Positions 54,301 to 63,160 of a stretch of 64,000 nucleotides of DNA are shown here, one piece after another. Every line of letters starts with the position of its first letter. Within the stretch, counting starts at the first letter, position 1. The translations under genes and the position numbers were made by a program. Origin of the DNA: Atlanticothrix silvestris CENA357 (GTDB lineage Bacteria; Cyanobacteriota; Cyanobacteriia; Cyanobacteriales; Nostocaceae). The notes under the pieces are model-generated. The model searched no databases, was not told where the DNA came from, and saw only the letters and a list, made by a program, of their open reading frames with translations. Where the stretch lies: contig NZ_JAECZB010000103.1 in assembly GCF_016056295.1 (NCBI RefSeq), positions 1-64,000 on the forward strand, read 5' to 3'.

Positions 54301-55730
54301 ATCAAATCATCAACATTTGGCTTAAAATTGATCCTTCTTCGTTACGGGTACGCCTAACGCTTGGAGTTGCTGGGGTTTCAGCTTTTGGGTTAGGTAGCTT
54401 AGCTATTTGGACAAGCTGGAAAATGCAGCAAATTTTAATTAATGGTCATAAGCATAATGTTGAACAAATTGCCGAACGTTTACCCCGCGATGTACAACTT
54501 TATGGTGAAATAATGCCATCGTCAGCTGGATTACAAAAAGCAATTAATAACTTAACAACTACCAATACATTTTTATGGATAAAAAGTTCTGAGCATAAAA
54601 TTCTGGCAAAATCTCTCAACTGGAATCAGTTATCTTATACGACAGCTGCTGAGTTAATGTCTCTAACTGAGATGTCAGTTAAACCCCAAGTAGCAAAAGT
54701 TAGCCAACGTTATTTTGTGTTGTGTAGCAGTGCATTACCAATACAAGATAAAACATTAGGAAAATTGTTTGTAGTACAAGACGTTACTAGTGAACAAACA
54801 ATATTTTTAGTAATAGTGCGAAATTTGGGGATTGGCAGTATTGTGGCAATTATGACAATTTCTGTAGCGATCGCATTTTATATTCAGCATTCTCTGCAAC
54901 CCCTACGCCAGTTAAGTCAAATGACACAAATCATTTCTCTAGCCGATTTAGGACAAGCACAACTTTATCTAGATAATGCACCTAGCGAAGTTAAAGAACT
55001 GGCTAAAACTTTTGATATGATGTTATCTCGTCTATCCCAATCTTGGGAACAAGAGCGACAATTTGTCAGTAATGTTTCCCACGAATTACGCACACCATTG
55101 ACCATAGTACATGGTTATTTGCAAAGTGTATTGCGTCGGCAGAATAACTTAACCCCTACTCAACAAGAAGCTTTAGAAACTGCGGCTTTAGAAGCGGAAC
55201 GCACCATCCGTCTTTTACAGCATTTACTAGATTTAGCAAGAGCTGATAGTGGTTATTTACATCTGCATAAAGAACCTTGCGTGTTGAATGACTTGGTTGC
55301 AGAAGTTGTTAGCATGGCAAAAAAATATAGCGGCCGCACAATTAAAATTGAGTCTACAACTCAATCAATTGAGGTAAAAATAGACTACAATCGTCTTAAA
55401 CAAGTATTATTAAATTTAATTGATAACGCTGTTAAATATTCAGAAGCTGATACACCCATAATTTTAAAATTAAATCAACAAGGACAAGAGGCAATAATTC
55501 AAGTTTGCGATCAAGGTTGTGGCATACCTTTACAAGAACAATCACGGATTTTTGAACGATTTTACCGCGTAGATGAAGCTCGCGATCGCTCCACCGGAGG
55601 TTATGGATTGGGATTGTCAATTGTCAAAACATTTGTAGAGGGTATGGGTGGTACTGTGACGGTGCGTAGCCGTATGGATCAAGGAAGCGTATTTACAATT
55701 ACTTTGCCAGCCTGTTCATTATTAGAATGA
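54297..55730 (+). CDS. Membrane sensor histidine kinase with HAMP
   Basis: 477 residues from GTG 54297, chosen because it overlaps the DUF4079 stop; a TTG at 54267 is less likely. TM1 (about 25-45) and TM2 (about 175-200) flank a periplasmic domain. HAMP at about 200-250 (HSLQPLRQLSQMTQIISLAD). HisKA FVSNVSHELRTPLTIVHGYL with His262. HATPase LINLIDNAVKYSEADTP, DQGCGIPLQEQSRIFERFYR and GYGLGLSIVKTF. Its TGA (55728-55730) abuts the stop of the convergent gene. No response regulator is adjacent, unlike the usual operons. Confidence 0.93.
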   Translation: MNQIINIWLKIDPSSLRVRLTLGVAGVSAFGLGSLAIWTSWKMQQILINGHKHNVEQIAERLPRDVQLYGEIMPSSAGLQKAINNLTTTNTFLWIKSSEHKILAKSLNWNQLSYTTAAELMSLTEMSVKPQVAKVSQRYFVLCSSALPIQDKTLGKLFVVQDVTSEQTIFLVIVRNLGIGSIVAIMTISVAIAFYIQHSLQPLRQLSQMTQIISLADLGQAQLYLDNAPSEVKELAKTFDMMLSRLSQSWEQERQFVSNVSHELRTPLTIVHGYLQSVLRRQNNLTPTQQEALETAALEAERTIRLLQHLLDLARADSGYLHLHKEPCVLNDLVAEVVSMAKKYSGRTIKIESTTQSIEVKIDYNRLKQVLLNLIDNAVKYSEADTPIILKLNQQGQEAIIQVCDQGCGIPLQEQSRIFERFYRVDEARDRSTGGYGLGLSIVKTFVEGMGGTVTVRSRMDQGSVFTITLPACSLLE

Positions 55731-56903
55731 TTAAACAAAGTGTAATGGCAATGTCACTGTCACCGTTGTACCAACATTTTGCTGGCTTTCTATTTGAATC
55801 TCACCTCCATGTAAATCCACACATCTTTTGACAATCGCTAGTCCTAAACCTGTGCCTTGAATTCGACCAACATTACTAGCGCGATAGAAAGTTTGAAATA
55901 GATTAGATTGGTCTTTTAGGGGAATACCCACTCCCTGATCTTGAACCTGGAAAGTTGCAGTACCATTTTTGCAATTCAAATCAAATTTAATATTACTTTG
56001 TTGGGGAGAATACTTAATGGCATTAGAAAGTAAATTAGTTAAAATGCAAGTTAGTAAGTCTTCATCCATTTGAACACGGTTACATTCACCTTGAGCAGTA
56101 AAGCTAATGGTGTGCTGAGTACCTATCCTCATTTGAAAAATGTCTGCAATTTCGCTACAAAAGTTTTCTAAATGCACAGGTATAGGGTTATATTCTAGTT
56201 TTGCAGCTTCAGTTTTACTCAAAAATAATATCTCATCTAAAAGCTGAAGCATTTGCTTAATAGCATTTTGAACCCGTTCAAAGTATTTAGTTCGCTGTTC
56301 TTCAGTTAGTGCTGCATTGTTATGTTCAATAATTTCTAAAGCCGTGCGAATCGTAGTCATAGGGTTGCGAAATTCATGAGAAACCATAGCCACAAAATTT
56401 GACTTGAGTTCGTTGAGTTCCTGTTCCTTCGCTAGTGCCTGACGGCTACGTTCCTCAGTCTCTCGTAACTTGTTGAGAATATCTCCCCGTTCAATAGCAT
56501 AGCGTGCAGTCCGCACTAACAATTGCATGGTAATTTGATCTTTAACAAGATAGTCTTGTGCGCCTTCTGCCAATGCTTGCAATGCCAACTGTTCATCATC
56601 AAGCCCTGTCAATACTACAACTGGGATATCTGGTATTTCCGCCTGATATTCTTTCAATGTGTCCAGTCCTGTAGAGTCTGGGAGGCTAAGGTCTAACAAG
56701 ACTACATCAAATCTGCGTTGTTTGACACTTTCAGCCTGGGAATCATCAGGTAGGATTGTGGAACTTTGTAAGCTGATACTAATCGCCTCAGATAGTCGCT
56801 CAACATGTGTCATTTGCCATTCTTCTTTATCTGCACGCACAAAGATTTGACGTAGCAGTCTGGCATCAGTGGGGCTATCTTCTACCAGTAGAATGTGAAT
56901 CAT
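55731..56903 (-). CDS. Receiver-histidine kinase hybrid
   Basis: 390 residues. Receiver domain (1-125) with EDS at 8-10, DVVLLDLSLPDSTG (Asp phosphoacceptor) and VVVLTGLDDE, LVKDQIT. A coiled linker leads to HisKA (FVAMVSHEFRNPMTTIRTALEI) and HATPase (LTNLLSNAIKYSPQ; DQGVGIPLKDQ; GTGLGLAIVKRC). It is the cyanobacterial REC-HK class that follows Rcp1-type regulators, here 113 bases downstream of the 149-residue one. Soluble. Likely the last gene of the three-gene operon on the minus strand. Confidence 0.92.
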   Translation of the reverse strand: MIHILLVEDSPTDARLLRQIFVRADKEEWQMTHVERLSEAISISLQSSTILPDDSQAESVKQRRFDVVLLDLSLPDSTGLDTLKEYQAEIPDIPVVVLTGLDDEQLALQALAEGAQDYLVKDQITMQLLVRTARYAIERGDILNKLRETEERSRQALAKEQELNELKSNFVAMVSHEFRNPMTTIRTALEIIEHNNAALTEEQRTKYFERVQNAIKQMLQLLDEILFLSKTEAAKLEYNPIPVHLENFCSEIADIFQMRIGTQHTISFTAQGECNRVQMDEDLLTCILTNLLSNAIKYSPQQSNIKFDLNCKNGTATFQVQDQGVGIPLKDQSNLFQTFYRASNVGRIQGTGLGLAIVKRCVDLHGGEIQIESQQNVGTTVTVTLPLHFV

Positions 56904-57016
56904 TATCTTTTATTTCAGATACGGTTATATAAGTTTGCTCAACTCTGACTTGATTTGTATCCATCAAAAAGTGCCTACAGTTTCTCAGTTGTAAGCAAAA
57001 TTAGAAATTATTAAAC

Positions 57017-57466
57017 CTATGAATCTGGTGGGAGGGCTACTGCTGCTAGCCAAAAATCTTTAATTAAATGCACCACTTGAATAAACTGATAGACATCAAG
57101 GGGTTTTGTGACGTAGCAATTAGCACTGAGATTATAAGAACGGAGGATGTCATGCTCATCAGTTGATGTGGTAAGTACGACAACAGGAATGCATTTGAGA
57201 TTTGGATCTGATTTAATTTCTGTTAAAACTTCGCGCCCATCCATGCCTGGCAGATTCAAATCGAGCAAGATTAAATCTGGACGTGGAGCATCAGCAAACT
57301 CTCCTTGCCGTTGCAGGTAATTTATCGCAGTTTCACCATCTTCAACCCAGCGCAAATTGTTGGCTATTTTGGCATTCAAGAAGCCTTTAATGGTAAGGTT
57401 AGCGTCGCTAGGAGAGTCTTCAATTAGCAAAATTTCAATATGTCGGAATGCCTGATTGTTAACCAT
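57017..57466 (-). CDS. Rcp1-type stand-alone response regulator
   Basis: 149 residues, receiver only. EDSPSDAN at the start, [20 protein letters not shown] with the phosphoacceptor Asp, [12 protein letters not shown] and [11 protein letters not shown] are characteristic of Rcp1/CheY-like regulators that pair with phytochrome-like kinases in cyanobacteria. There is no output domain; it probably passes phosphate between the CHASE3-PAS kinase and the hybrid that flank it. Confidence 0.93.
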   Translation of the reverse strand: MVNNQAFRHIEILLIEDSPSDANLTIKGFLNAKIANNLRWVEDGETAINYLQRQGEFADAPRPDLILLDLNLPGMDGREVLTEIKSDPNLKCIPVVVLTTSTDEHDILRSYNLSANCYVTKPLDVYQFIQVVHLIKDFWLAAVALPPDS

Positions 57467-57520
57467 GCAGTTACTAAGCGTGTATTAAACGTATGTTTGA
57501 CTCATAATTTATAAGGTAAC

Positions 57521-59710
57521 TTATTTTGCAGTCAAAGTTAAATAAAATATTGTCCCTACACCTAGCTGAGATTCAGCCCAGATTCGACCACCGTGACGCT
57601 CAACAATTTTTTTGCAAATAGCTAGACCAATACCTGTACCAGTAAATTCTCTACGAGTATGCAGCCGTCGGAAAATCTCAAATATACGCTCAAGGTACTG
57701 AGGTTTGATACCGATGCCATTATCTTGTACCGAGAAAAGCCATTCTGGGGAGTTGGGAATTGAAAGTTCTCCTGCTGTTTCATCGGCTTTCTTCACTGCA
57801 CCGATGTGAATTTGGGGTGGAAGATCTTTGCGGCGAAACTTGATAGCATTGCCGATAAGATTTTGGAATAACTGCACCATTTGGGTTTTATCAGCAAGTA
57901 GTTGTGGCAAAGGGTCATGAGTGATGATGGCTTGACTTTCAGCGATCGCTATATGTAAATTACTCAAAGCCGTATTAAGTGAAGCATTACAGTCAACAGA
58001 AGTAAATTCCTGACCGCGAGTTGCCACACGAGAAAAAGCTAGCAAATCTTGAATCAACCGCTGCATCCGGGTTGCCCCATCCACGATATAACTTAAATAT
58101 TCTTGGGCAGATTCGTCGAGGCGGTCTTGATATTCTTGTCCTAAAAGTTGGCTATAACCTGTCACAGCTCGTAGTGGTTCTTGCAAATCGTGGGAAGCTA
58201 CATAAGCAAACTGCTCTAATTCTTGGTTAGAGCGTTTTAGTTCTTCATTCAGTTTTTGTAAATCTGCTGTTCGTTCTTGAACTTTGGTTTCTAATTCCTC
58301 ATTTGCCTGTTGCAATGCGGCTTCAGCAAGTTTGCGTTCTGTAATATCAGTGTTAGCACCTACCCACTCTTGAATCTCGTCATTATCATCCAAGACAGGA
58401 ACTGCACGGGAGGCAAAAAATCGATAATTGCCATCAGCAAGCCGTACACGATGCTCAGTTTTATAAACACTTTTAGTTGTCAGTGCCTGAGTCCACAATA
58501 ACTCAGTTAATTCCCGATCTTCAGGATGAATTGCATTGAGTCGTCCCCTTCCCTTAACTTCTGCCTCACTTTGCCCTGTCAAATTTCTCCAAGATGGAAT
58601 ATCTTCTACTATGTTGCCGTTAGGATCAGTTATCCAGATAGCTTGAGAAGTGGCAATCACTAATGAACGATAGCGCCTTTCATTTCTTTCTAAAGCTATT
58701 TCTGCTAGTTTGCGACGAGTGATGTCTTGAAAGAAAATTGATAATCCTTCTGGAGACGGGTAAATACGATTTTCAAACCAGCGCTCCCAAGGTGGATAAT
58801 ATTCCTCCATCTCAATCACTCGCTGTTCTGTCATCGCTTGGTAGTAGGCATGATAAAACTTTTGTCCTACACCTTCAGGGAATTCTTCCCAAATGTTTTT
58901 GCCAATTAGATCTTCGGGTTGGCGATTGAAAATTTTTCCTGCCCTTTGATTGATATATGTGTAGCACCAATTGCGATCGAGGGCAACAAATGCATCTGTA
59001 ACCGTCTCTAAAATATCTGCCAGTTTAGCTTTTGCAGCTTGCTGCTCTAAACAAATAGCTTCTTGAGATAAAGCCTTGTTAATGTGAATTTGCTTTTGCA
59101 GCAGTAAGTAAACCACAATTAACAAGACAATACTTAAACCATATCCCAGACCCACCACAGTAATGATTTGATACAAACGAGCATCTGTCATGTCTGTTCG
59201 CTGTTTTAATAAGGTTTTTTCCTCGTTTTCCATCGTTATGGCTACAGACTGGAGTTTTTCACGGACTTCTATGACTTGTTTGCTAATAGCCATTTGACTT
59301 GCTTGGTCTAAGTTTCTTTGTTCCAAGAAGTTCATTGACTGTTCAAGCAGAGCAAATTTCTGGGCAATTAAAGGTTCAAGTGTATCAAGCCGCTTTTGTT
59401 GATCGGTATTATCCCTGGTTAGCTGACGCAAAGATTTGAGTGTCTTGTAGACTTTTTGGTTCTCTACCTGATATGTTTCTCGATCAGCTGCTTTTTGCGT
59501 GAGGATGTAACTAGTTCGTGCATTCTGGGCATTGCTAATACCAATCCGCATCTTATCAAGGACTTCTAGAACTTGATGAGTATGAATGACTGATTGCTTT
59601 TCCTCTCTCAACTTTTGAATGCTCAGATAAGAAACTGCTCCCACGCCACACAGAAGCAGTAATGCCAAGTTAAAACCGCCTGCAACTAATTTTTCTGACA
59701 GTCTGTTCAT
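57521..59710 (-). CDS. CHASE3-PAS-PAS histidine kinase, HDLQEP type
   Basis: 729 residues from ATG 59710 (an in-frame TTG at 59725 is ignored). TM1 about 9-28 and TM2 about 178-203 bracket a helical CHASE3-like domain (to residue about 170; RIGISNAQNARTSYILTQKA). Two PAS domains follow (about 225-335 and 340-455), including TDITERKLAEAAL. Coiled coil VQERTADLQKLNEELKRSNQ leads to HisKA FAYVASHDLQEPLRAVTGYS, then LFQNLIGNAIKFRRK and GTGIGLAICKKI. HDLQEP is typical of phytochrome-class kinases. It heads the operon with the Rcp1 gene 54 bases downstream. Confidence 0.93.
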   Translation of the reverse strand: MNRLSEKLVAGGFNLALLLLCGVGAVSYLSIQKLREEKQSVIHTHQVLEVLDKMRIGISNAQNARTSYILTQKAADRETYQVENQKVYKTLKSLRQLTRDNTDQQKRLDTLEPLIAQKFALLEQSMNFLEQRNLDQASQMAISKQVIEVREKLQSVAITMENEEKTLLKQRTDMTDARLYQIITVVGLGYGLSIVLLIVVYLLLQKQIHINKALSQEAICLEQQAAKAKLADILETVTDAFVALDRNWCYTYINQRAGKIFNRQPEDLIGKNIWEEFPEGVGQKFYHAYYQAMTEQRVIEMEEYYPPWERWFENRIYPSPEGLSIFFQDITRRKLAEIALERNERRYRSLVIATSQAIWITDPNGNIVEDIPSWRNLTGQSEAEVKGRGRLNAIHPEDRELTELLWTQALTTKSVYKTEHRVRLADGNYRFFASRAVPVLDDNDEIQEWVGANTDITERKLAEAALQQANEELETKVQERTADLQKLNEELKRSNQELEQFAYVASHDLQEPLRAVTGYSQLLGQEYQDRLDESAQEYLSYIVDGATRMQRLIQDLLAFSRVATRGQEFTSVDCNASLNTALSNLHIAIAESQAIITHDPLPQLLADKTQMVQLFQNLIGNAIKFRRKDLPPQIHIGAVKKADETAGELSIPNSPEWLFSVQDNGIGIKPQYLERIFEIFRRLHTRREFTGTGIGLAICKKIVERHGGRIWAESQLGVGTIFYLTLTAK

Positions 59711-60030
59711 GGAATACTCACGCAAGTATAGCTAACAACCAAATCAGTGTTAGCTTCAATGACAAGCTACTACTGACTCATGAATAAAATGATACAGTTG
59801 AAGCGTTTACAGGCGATCGTAAAATCATGTTAATAGGTGAGTAGCTTACAATGCTAATTCACAATTACTCCAGTATGAACTATATTAATTTATACCTCAC
59901 AGAATCCCCTCAACAACCTCAGAAAATCTCATGTATTGGACAGGGCGATCGCTAACAGAATTGAAACGTCAGACGCGATTCTATCAAAAGAGGCACAATA
60001 TTTAAGTAAGCCTATACTTTAGTTTCAGAA
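59711..60030. other. Divergent intergenic region
   Basis: 320 bases with a HIP1 site near 59946 and a degraded TCAGACGCGATT fragment of the 36-bp repeat at about 59969. No ORF seen. Promoters for the kinase (leftward) and DUF4332 gene (rightward) should lie here. Confidence 0.45.
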
Positions 60031-60477
60031 ATGCCCGCTAAGCAAACAAATATTAGAAGTGCGATCGCATCTTGTGACTGGCCTATCGAACAATTACCTG
60101 GATTGAATCAAGAAGAACAAGCTAAATTACAAAACTGCGGTATTTCAACTACCAAAACACTATTCAAGCAAGGCAGTAGCCCAGCAGCTAGAATGGCTTT
60201 AGCTAATAAATTACAGGTTCATTTACAGTATGTCAATAAATGGATGGCTTTAGCTGATTTGGCGCGTATTCCTGGTGTGGGTACACAATATTGTGGCTTA
60301 TTGCTTCATGCAGGTATTGCTTCTGTCGTACAGTTATCTCAGACTCCCACACACAGACTGCACCAACAAATTATGCGCTTGCAAGTAGCAACAACACAAA
60401 GACGAGATTTGTGTCCGGCGATTGAGTTAGTGCAACAGTGGAGTCAACAAGCAAAAATAGTGCTGAGTACTGAGTAA
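60031..60477 (+). CDS. DUF4332 (helix-hairpin-helix-like) protein
   Basis: 148 residues. Two HhH-like segments, IEQLPGLNQEEQAKLQNCGI and LADLARIPGVGTQYCGLLLH, fit the DUF4332 family, small proteins with tandem helix-hairpin-helix folds that may bind DNA. Soluble, basic C-terminal half. Convergent with the TetR gene by a 23-base gap. Function unknown. Confidence 0.8.
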   Translation: MPAKQTNIRSAIASCDWPIEQLPGLNQEEQAKLQNCGISTTKTLFKQGSSPAARMALANKLQVHLQYVNKWMALADLARIPGVGTQYCGLLLHAGIASVVQLSQTPTHRLHQQIMRLQVATTQRRDLCPAIELVQQWSQQAKIVLSTE

Positions 60478-60500
60478 TTATTCTCCCCCCTGCCCCCTGC

Positions 60501-61115
60501 TCACTCTTTAGCTAGTACCCCATTCAAAAAGATATCAGCGAGTCCTTCTGCCATTTGCTGCATTTCTTGGGGAGAAGCGTCAGGTTCCATGAGGGTGTTG
60601 TCAGAAAATCCGGCGATCGCAAACATTCCTAAGAACACCTTGGCAACGAGTTTGGCATCTGTTTGGCGATAAATGCCTTTATCCATTGCAGTTTGAAAGA
60701 AGGCTTCGGCCACATCGGTCATTTTGTTAATAACTTCAACTTGAATGCGATCGCGCAAATCTGGGTGAAACTGCACCTCCATGAAGCAAACTTTCATTAA
60801 ATCAACATTTTTGTGTAAATTCCACATCCGACGGCGCATTACCTGAGCTACAGCTTTATAACTGCCCATTTCACTCAATTCGGTGAGTAAATCTGTCAGA
60901 ATGTCTACCCAGCCACTAGTCGCCACCTCTACCAAAATTGCCTTTTTATTGGGAAAATGTCGAAACAGAGTGCCTTCTGCAACACCTGCTGCTTGTGCTA
61001 AGTCGCGAGTGGTAGTGCCATCAAATCCCTGAGAGGCAAACAACCGCTGTGCCGCCTGTAAAATACGGGTACGGGTTTGTGCCTCTGAGGATGGGGGAGA
61101 ATTAAAAACTCGCAT
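60501..61115 (-). CDS. TetR-family transcriptional regulator
   Basis: 204 residues from ATG 61115 (a GTG immediately upstream is also possible). N-terminal HTH: TRTRILQAAQRLFASQGFDG and TTTRDLAQAAGVAEGTLFRH-FPNKK, the TetR recognition region. The C-terminal ligand domain (VDILTDLLTELSEMGSYKAV...) is helical and unassigned. It is divergent from the M16 peptidase gene, a typical arrangement for control of a neighbour, though no operator palindrome was seen in the 151-base gap. Confidence 0.9.
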   Translation of the reverse strand: MRVFNSPPSSEAQTRTRILQAAQRLFASQGFDGTTTRDLAQAAGVAEGTLFRHFPNKKAILVEVATSGWVDILTDLLTELSEMGSYKAVAQVMRRRMWNLHKNVDLMKVCFMEVQFHPDLRDRIQVEVINKMTDVAEAFFQTAMDKGIYRQTDAKLVAKVFLGMFAIAGFSDNTLMEPDASPQEMQQMAEGLADIFLNGVLAKE

Positions 61116-61266
61116 CACAGTTATTGTTATATCTTCGGAACACGACTTGTAGCATTATTGTCTAACGTCAAGTACAAAAAACATAGAAAGCTTAATACAA
61201 GATTAACGCCTTGTTCGGCAAACAGCTTATCTCTTTTTTAGTGGAACCTTACTTTCATTGTCGCTT

Positions 61267-62907
61267 ATGAATCAACCCAGTTATTCAATTTGGGATTTGG
61301 AATTTAAAATTTTTAATTGGTGCGATCGCGCATCTGTAGTCTTGCGTCGGGCATTAGCAGTGTTGACGGCACTAGTAATTTTCTGGTGCGGAATAACTCC
61401 CGAAGTCTCGCTAGCACAAACTCAGACTGCACCTCCTGCCCAAAGAACTACAACTCCAACCCTAGCAGAACCAAGCTCCATTCAACCTTATTTAGATCGG
61501 GTGATTAAGGAGTTGACAGAGTTTCGCCTAGAAAACGGCATGAAGTTCATTGTCTTAGAACGACATCAAGCACCAGTAGTTTCTTTTTTGACTTATGCGG
61601 ATGTAGGTGGTGTAGATGAGCCAGTTGGTAAAACAGGCGTGGCACACTTTTTAGAGCATTTAGCATTTAAAGGCACGACACGCATCGGCACAAAAGATTA
61701 CAAGGCAGAAAAACCGCTACTAGAAAAATTAGAACAGTTAGACACTCAAATTAAAACAGCAAAAGCCGAAGGTCAAAAAGATCAGGTCGCTCGCTTACAA
61801 GCTGAGTTTGAACAAGTGGAATCACAAGCAGCCAAGCTAGTCAAGCAAAATGAACTAGGGCAAATTGTCGAACAAGCCGGAGGTGTAGGTTTAAATGCCA
61901 CAACCTCTACAGAAGCCACCCGTTACTTTTACAGCTTTCCTGCCAATAAGTTGGAACTTTGGATGTCGCTGGAGTCAGACCGATTTCTCAACCCTGTATG
62001 GCGCGAGTTTTATAAAGAGAAAGATGTAATTTTAGAAGAGCGACGGATGCGGGTAGACAATTCACCCATTGGCATGATGGTGGAAAAGTTTCTTGATACT
62101 GCTTACAAAGTTCATCCTTACAAGCGTCCGGTGATTGGTTATGACGAAGATATCCGTAACCTCACACCAGAAGATGTGCAGAAGTTTTTTGACAATTACT
62201 ACGTACCTAGTAATTTAACGATCGCCATTGTCGGCGATGTCAACCCAACTCAGGTAAAAAAACTAGCGCAAACTTATTTTGGTCGCTTTCAAGCAAAATC
62301 AAAAGCTGTTGCCCAAATCCCGACGGAACCACCGCAGAAACAAACGCGGGAAGTTACTTTACAACTACCTTCTCAACCTTGGTATTTAGAAGGTTATCAT
62401 CGTCCAGCGATTAACCATCCAGATAATGCGGTTTATGAAATTATTGGCAGTTTATTAAGTAATGGACGCACATCGCGGCTCTACAAATCTTTGGTGGAAG
62501 AGCAGCGTTTGGCATTAAATGCTCAAGGTTTCAGCGGATTCCCAGGGGATAAATATCCTAATTTGATGCTGTTCTATGCTCTCACAGCTCCTGGTAACAC
62601 AGTTGATGAGTTAGCGGTAGCTTTGCGCCAAGAAATTGACAAATTGAAATCTGAGCCTGTGACTATGACTGAATTGCAGCGGGTAAAAACCCAAGCACGG
62701 GCAGGTTTGTTACGCAGCCTCGATTCTAATATGGGGATGGCGCAACAATTGCTGGAATATGAGGTAAAAACTGGTTCTTGGCGGAATTTGTTTAAGCAAT
62801 TGGATCAAATAGCTGCGGTGACAACTGCTGATATTCAGCGAGTGGCAAAGGGAACGTTTACAGCCGAAAATCGCACGATTGGTAAGTTGTTGTCGAAAGA
62901 GAAATAA
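61267..62907 (+). CDS. M16-family zinc metallopeptidase, catalytic member
   Basis: 546 residues from ATG 61267. A signal or anchor segment (about 32-52, LAVLTALVIFWCGITPEVSLAQ) sends it to the periplasm. The inverted zinc motif H127-FLE-H131 (HxxEH, HFLEHLAFKG) is present; a Glu-containing helix (NKLELWMSLESDRF) supplies the third ligand. A charged helix of about 50 residues (DTQIKTAKAEGQKDQVARLQ) is inserted between them, as in cyanobacterial members. Paired with the following M16 paralogue, which lacks the zinc motif, it probably forms a heterodimeric peptidase. Confidence 0.93.
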   Translation: MNQPSYSIWDLEFKIFNWCDRASVVLRRALAVLTALVIFWCGITPEVSLAQTQTAPPAQRTTTPTLAEPSSIQPYLDRVIKELTEFRLENGMKFIVLERHQAPVVSFLTYADVGGVDEPVGKTGVAHFLEHLAFKGTTRIGTKDYKAEKPLLEKLEQLDTQIKTAKAEGQKDQVARLQAEFEQVESQAAKLVKQNELGQIVEQAGGVGLNATTSTEATRYFYSFPANKLELWMSLESDRFLNPVWREFYKEKDVILEERRMRVDNSPIGMMVEKFLDTAYKVHPYKRPVIGYDEDIRNLTPEDVQKFFDNYYVPSNLTIAIVGDVNPTQVKKLAQTYFGRFQAKSKAVAQIPTEPPQKQTREVTLQLPSQPWYLEGYHRPAINHPDNAVYEIIGSLLSNGRTSRLYKSLVEEQRLALNAQGFSGFPGDKYPNLMLFYALTAPGNTVDELAVALRQEIDKLKSEPVTMTELQRVKTQARAGLLRSLDSNMGMAQQLLEYEVKTGSWRNLFKQLDQIAAVTTADIQRVAKGTFTAENRTIGKLLSKEK

Positions 62908-63119
62908 AAACTCTATCCCCTAGTGGATAGAGTTTTGTCAGTGGTGAAGCAGTACGGTCTTGGGGTTTCCCCAAGTGGAGTAACTGCTGAACCCGAAGGG
63001 TTAGTAGTCAGTGGTTAGTGGTAAAGATGTTTTAAAAACATGCCACTTACGCTTTAGGGTATTAAACCAGATCAAAAATAATTGACAACTCACAACTGAC
63101 AACTAACCCGCGTAGCGTA
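62908..63119. repeat. Dispersed hairpin repeat, long copy (plus orientation)
   Basis: It begins at the base after the M16 stop: AAAAACTCTATCC...GGATAGAGTTTT hairpin, GTCAGTGGTGAAG, ACGGTCTTGGGG...CCCCAAGTGGAG, GTCAGTGGTTAGTGG, GGGTATTAAACCAG, and a terminal run of ACAACTGACAACTAA plus CGCGTAGCG. The first hairpin may double as terminator of the peptidase gene. Block order matches 52870-53055. Confidence 0.7.
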
Positions 63120-63160
63120 AATAAACCGCAGAGACGCTGAGGACACAGAGGAAGAGAGAT

